Below are positions 21,067 through 22,611 of a DNA stretch of 22,611 bases, one piece after another; the first letter of the stretch is position 1, and each line of letters opens with the position of its first letter. A program made the position numbers and the translations under genes. The stretch is from Candidatus Parcubacteria bacterium (GTDB lineage: Bacteria > Patescibacteriota > Patescibacteriia > CAIXNZ01): NCBI GenBank assembly GCA_026395675.1, contig JAPLYF010000054.1:1-22611 (forward strand), given 5' to 3'. The notes under the pieces are model-generated. The model did not search any database, was not told the DNA's origin, and worked only from the letters and a program-made list of their open reading frames with translations.

Positions 21067-21672
21067 TTAGTCCCTATTTTTAATTATAAAAAAATAATAA
21101 AGACAAGCGCTTGTCATCCAAATATTTAAAATTAAAAATCCCGGATTTAAAAAATCCAAGCCTAAAAAATATAAAAACAGAAAAATATTGGCAATGATTT
21201 TAAAATAAGGCACATTTGGCTTAACTTTAATCAGCCAATTACTCTCTTCATTTTCCCATCTTTTTATATTAGCTAAAAGATTAACAAAAAGCTGGATTAA
21301 AATATAATAGGCCAAAATTAAAGGATTGGCTGCTTGGAGATAAATAAAACCCAAAATTATTACAGAGGAAATAAAATGATCTACTAAAGAGTCCAAAAAT
21401 CCGCCCTTATCTTTGGTCACATTTAAAAAGCGCGCCAATGAACCGTCAAATAAATCTAAGATCCAAAAGATTAAATAAAAAACTAAAACGCCAAAAAGAT
21501 TGTTAAGATAAAAATAGTAGGCAATGGGCAAAACAAAAATTAAGCGAAAGGTCGTGATTTGGTTGGGCGTTATTTTCAATTTCGCTAGCAATTTTAAAAT
21601 GGGCTGGAAATATTTTGCCCGCCATTGGTATGACCATTGTCTAAATTTTGTATAATTTGATTCAAAACTCAT
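21067..21672 (-). CDS. CDP-alcohol phosphatidyltransferase
   Basis: This 201-residue integral membrane enzyme moves the phosphatidyl group of a CDP-lipid to an alcohol head group. The complete catalytic signature is present: Asp73-x2-Asp76-Gly77-x2-Ala80-Arg81-x8-Gly90-x3-Asp94-x3-Asp98. Several hydrophobic segments surround it. An N-terminal part rich in Lys, Tyr and Trp precedes LKITPNQITTFRL, as in other family members. The sequence does not decide the head group (glycerol phosphate, inositol or other). It begins 2 bp behind the CarS-like gene, which would make its CDP-lipid substrate. The coupling suggests the two steps belong together. Confidence 0.93.
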   Translation of the reverse strand: MSFESNYTKFRQWSYQWRAKYFQPILKLLAKLKITPNQITTFRLIFVLPIAYYFYLNNLFGVLVFYLIFWILDLFDGSLARFLNVTKDKGGFLDSLVDHFISSVIILGFIYLQAANPLILAYYILIQLFVNLLANIKRWENEESNWLIKVKPNVPYFKIIANIFLFLYFLGLDFLNPGFLILNIWMTSACLYYFFIIKNRD

Positions 21673-21674
21673 AA

Positions 21675-22214
21675 TTACCAGGCTACTTTTTTTATTTTTA
21701 ACTTAAACCCCAGCCAATTAGTTATAATCGGCAAGAGCGGTGAAATTATGACAATTAAAAATATTATTAACAAATCAGGCAGATAAACAAAGGAGATTAA
21801 AACCAAAGCGCCTAAAAAATCCAGCTGGTCCCATGGAAACCATTTATCACCTGGCTTTAAATTAATTCTCCTTTTAAATAAACTTTTAATTGCATCGCCT
21901 AAAATCACGCCAAAACCGAATAAAAAGCCATAAAGAATTAAATTAATCCGAGTATAATCTAAAATACTTACATTTTTAAAAAATCCAAACTGAAATAAAT
22001 ATTTTTGCAAATAAATTGTTAAAATCCCAATTAAAACTCCAGCAAGTAAACCGCGCCAGGTTTTATTCTTGCCTAAAATTTCCTGACTTTTATATTTTTT
22101 GCCGAAATCAAGCGGCCAGGCCAATTTGTTGCTGAAAATCTTAGTCGCAAAAACCGGCGCCATATTAGCAAAATAGGCTGGTAGCATGAAATAAAGGGCT
22201 TGAAGGATAATCAT
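21675..22214 (-). CDS. CarS-like CDP-archaeol/CDP-lipid synthase (CdsA-related)
   Basis: This 179-residue protein has about five membrane segments. It carries the motifs of CDP-archaeol synthase (CarS, formerly DUF46): LPAYFANMAPVF (11-22), LGKNKTWRGLLAG (47-59) and LGDAIKSLFKRR-x5-GD-x5-DQLDF (about 105-133). The last is the CTP-transferase signature shared with CdsA. In archaea CarS activates unsaturated archaetidic acid with CTP. In a bacterium the lipid is more likely an ordinary phosphatidic acid or another isoprenoid-type acid; the sequence cannot tell. The ATG lies 6 bp behind a TATAAT, so the message may be leaderless. It is first in an operon with the phosphatidyltransferase. Confidence 0.88.
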   Translation of the reverse strand: MIILQALYFMLPAYFANMAPVFATKIFSNKLAWPLDFGKKYKSQEILGKNKTWRGLLAGVLIGILTIYLQKYLFQFGFFKNVSILDYTRINLILYGFLFGFGVILGDAIKSLFKRRINLKPGDKWFPWDQLDFLGALVLISFVYLPDLLIIFLIVIISPLLPIITNWLGFKLKIKKVAW

Positions 22215-22220
22215 AAAGAA

Positions 22221-22229
22221 ATTATAACA
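22221..22229 (-). promoter_or_regulatory. Extended -10 promoter giving a leaderless carS message
   Basis: On the minus strand TGT-TATAAT (22229-22221) is followed by only six bases (TTCTTT) before the ATG at 22214. No -35 box is seen. The expected start site falls on or next to the start codon. Confidence 0.6.
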
Positions 22230-22257
22230 AAAAAGTTGATTTATGGCGATGCTAAAA

Positions 22258-22286
22258 CAAAAAATCAGCTTTCAAGCTGAATTTTT
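22258..22286 (-). terminator. Terminator behind tRNA-Arg
   Basis: On the minus strand TCAGCTT (22280-22274), loop GA, AAGCTGA (22271-22265), then TTTTTTG. It separates the tRNA from the lipid operon. Confidence 0.75.
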
Positions 22287-22292
22287 ATAATG

Positions 22293-22366
22293 TGCACCCA
22301 GAAGGATTTGAACCCTCAACCTCTTGGTCCGAAGCCAAGCGCTCTATCCAGTTGAGCTATGGGTGC
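22293..22366 (-). tRNA. tRNA-Arg (anticodon UCG)
   Basis: The full cloverleaf can be written on the minus strand. The acceptor is GCACCCA/TGGGTGC, the D-arm GCTC/GAGC, and the anticodon stem CTTGG/CCAAG with loop CTTCGGA (anticodon TCG). A 5-nt variable loop and a T-arm GAGGG-TTCAAAT-CCTTC follow, and the discriminator is A. It is 74 nt long. CCA is not encoded: the next bases are CAT. It reads CGA and probably other CGN codons. Confidence 0.97.
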
Positions 22367-22367
22367 A
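22355..22367. repeat. 13-bp direct repeat, copy inside tRNA-Arg
   Basis: AGCTATGGGTGCA, the 5' end of the tRNA gene read on the plus strand, is repeated exactly at 22422-22434, 67 bp away, outside the tRNA. Confidence 0.85.
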
Positions 22368-22391
22368 TGAATTGTTTTTGTATACCAGTTG

Positions 22392-22421
22392 TCCGCCGAA
22401 AGCGGATCCGCCTCTGGCGGA
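22392..22421. repeat. GGCGG palindromic element next to tRNA-Arg
   Basis: TCCGC-CGAAA-GCGGA (22392-22406) and TCCGCC-tct-GGCGGA (22407-22421) are two adjoining hairpins, and the ends pair as well. It ends exactly where the second copy of the 13-bp tRNA repeat begins. It belongs to the family seen at 13709 and 15286. Confidence 0.75.
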
Positions 22422-22434
22422 AGCTATGGGTGCA
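22422..22434. repeat. 13-bp direct repeat, copy outside tRNA-Arg
   Basis: An exact copy of AGCTATGGGTGCA from the tRNA 5' end, directly behind the GGCGG palindrome. It may be a target-site duplication or a remnant of integration at the tRNA. Confidence 0.8.
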
Positions 22435-22481
22435 ATATTAAAAATTTTAACAAAAATTTAAGCGAAAGTCAACCTGTCAAC

Positions 22482-22527
22482 GGGAAATAGAAATGTCATA
22501 GGGACCAGGGAAATAGAAATGTCATAG
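22482..22527. repeat. Two direct 20-bp repeats, probable insertion-sequence end
   Basis: GGGAAATAGAAATGTCATAG occurs at 22482-22501 and again at 22508-22527, a period of 26 bp. Repeated GAAATGTCAT-type ends are known from transposons with integrase-core transposases, where they are transposase binding sites. Confidence 0.55.
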
Positions 22528-22611
22528 TTAAGAATTAGATTGAGGCATTGGCGAGGCGGCTAAAACCCACGGGACAGAGTCTCTAAGCGGTTTGGTTCTC
22601 TTGGCAATCGG
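22528..22611 (-). CDS. Possible C-terminal end of a transposase, cut by the window edge
   Basis: On the minus strand a frame is open from the window edge for 27 codons to a TAA. It starts PIAKRTKPLRDSVPWVL and ends PMPQSNS. The stop abuts the second direct repeat. Position next to terminal repeats suggests the 3' end of a transposase gene reading out of an insertion sequence; the sequence itself is too short to assign to a family. Confidence 0.35.
   Translation of the reverse strand, partial: PIAKRTKPLRDSVPWVLAASPMPQSNS

Noticed and set aside
1..22611. Recoded genetic code (TGA as Gly, as in some CPR lineages)
   Set aside because: The long genes carry no internal TGA, and several small frames end properly in TGA.

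Overview
The window looks like a chromosome segment of a Patescibacteria (CPR) bacterium, most likely of the Parcubacteria/ABY1 side. This is an inference from several signs. The DNA is AT-rich. Housekeeping genes from unrelated pathways sit side by side (rny-ymdB, HU, rpoBC, rbfA-nrnA, clpP). Many short GC-rich palindromes are scattered between genes. Many core genes lack a Shine-Dalgarno (SD) sequence, and a CarS-like lipid gene is present. TAA, TAG and TGA all act as stops, so the standard bacterial code fits.

Layout. 1-2611 (+): the 3' part of RNase Y, the phosphodiesterase YmdB and an HU protein with its terminator. 2620-5532 (-): a compositionally distinct, GC-richer cassette. It has two strong promoters, a structured leader RNA, a 42-residue acidic protein, a double zinc-ribbon protein, two further small proteins and a hairpin-rich tail holding a diverged tandem repeat of about 250 bp. 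None of its proteins belongs to a family I recognise. 5630-6190: palindromes and two minus-strand terminators behind rpoC. 6209-13632 (-): rpoB and rpoC, with a promoter and a two-hairpin leader. 13757-15959 (+): rbfA, nrnA, clpP. 16046-16272 (+): a probable independent non-coding RNA of about 190 nt. 16346-19138 (-): a SecG-like protein, a VanW-family cell-envelope protein and an Hsp20 chaperone. 19234-19517 (+): a short transcript with a leader hairpin and a 48-residue protein. 19709-22214 (-): a tight operon of a CarS-like CDP-lipid synthase, a CDP-alcohol phosphatidyltransferase, a membrane-anchored FAM173-like methyltransferase and a TrmB-type regulator. 22293-22366 (-): tRNA-Arg(UCG). 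22482-22611: the probable edge of an insertion sequence.

How the parts work together. RNase Y, YmdB and NrnA belong to RNA and nucleotide turnover, RbfA to 30S maturation, and RpoBC to transcription. ClpP and Hsp20 handle protein quality control. The VanW, SecG-like, CarS and phosphatidyltransferase genes serve envelope building. The parts that known families do not explain are the 2.6-5.5 kb minus-strand cassette, the 16.1 kb RNA and the 19.2-19.5 kb leader plus small gene.
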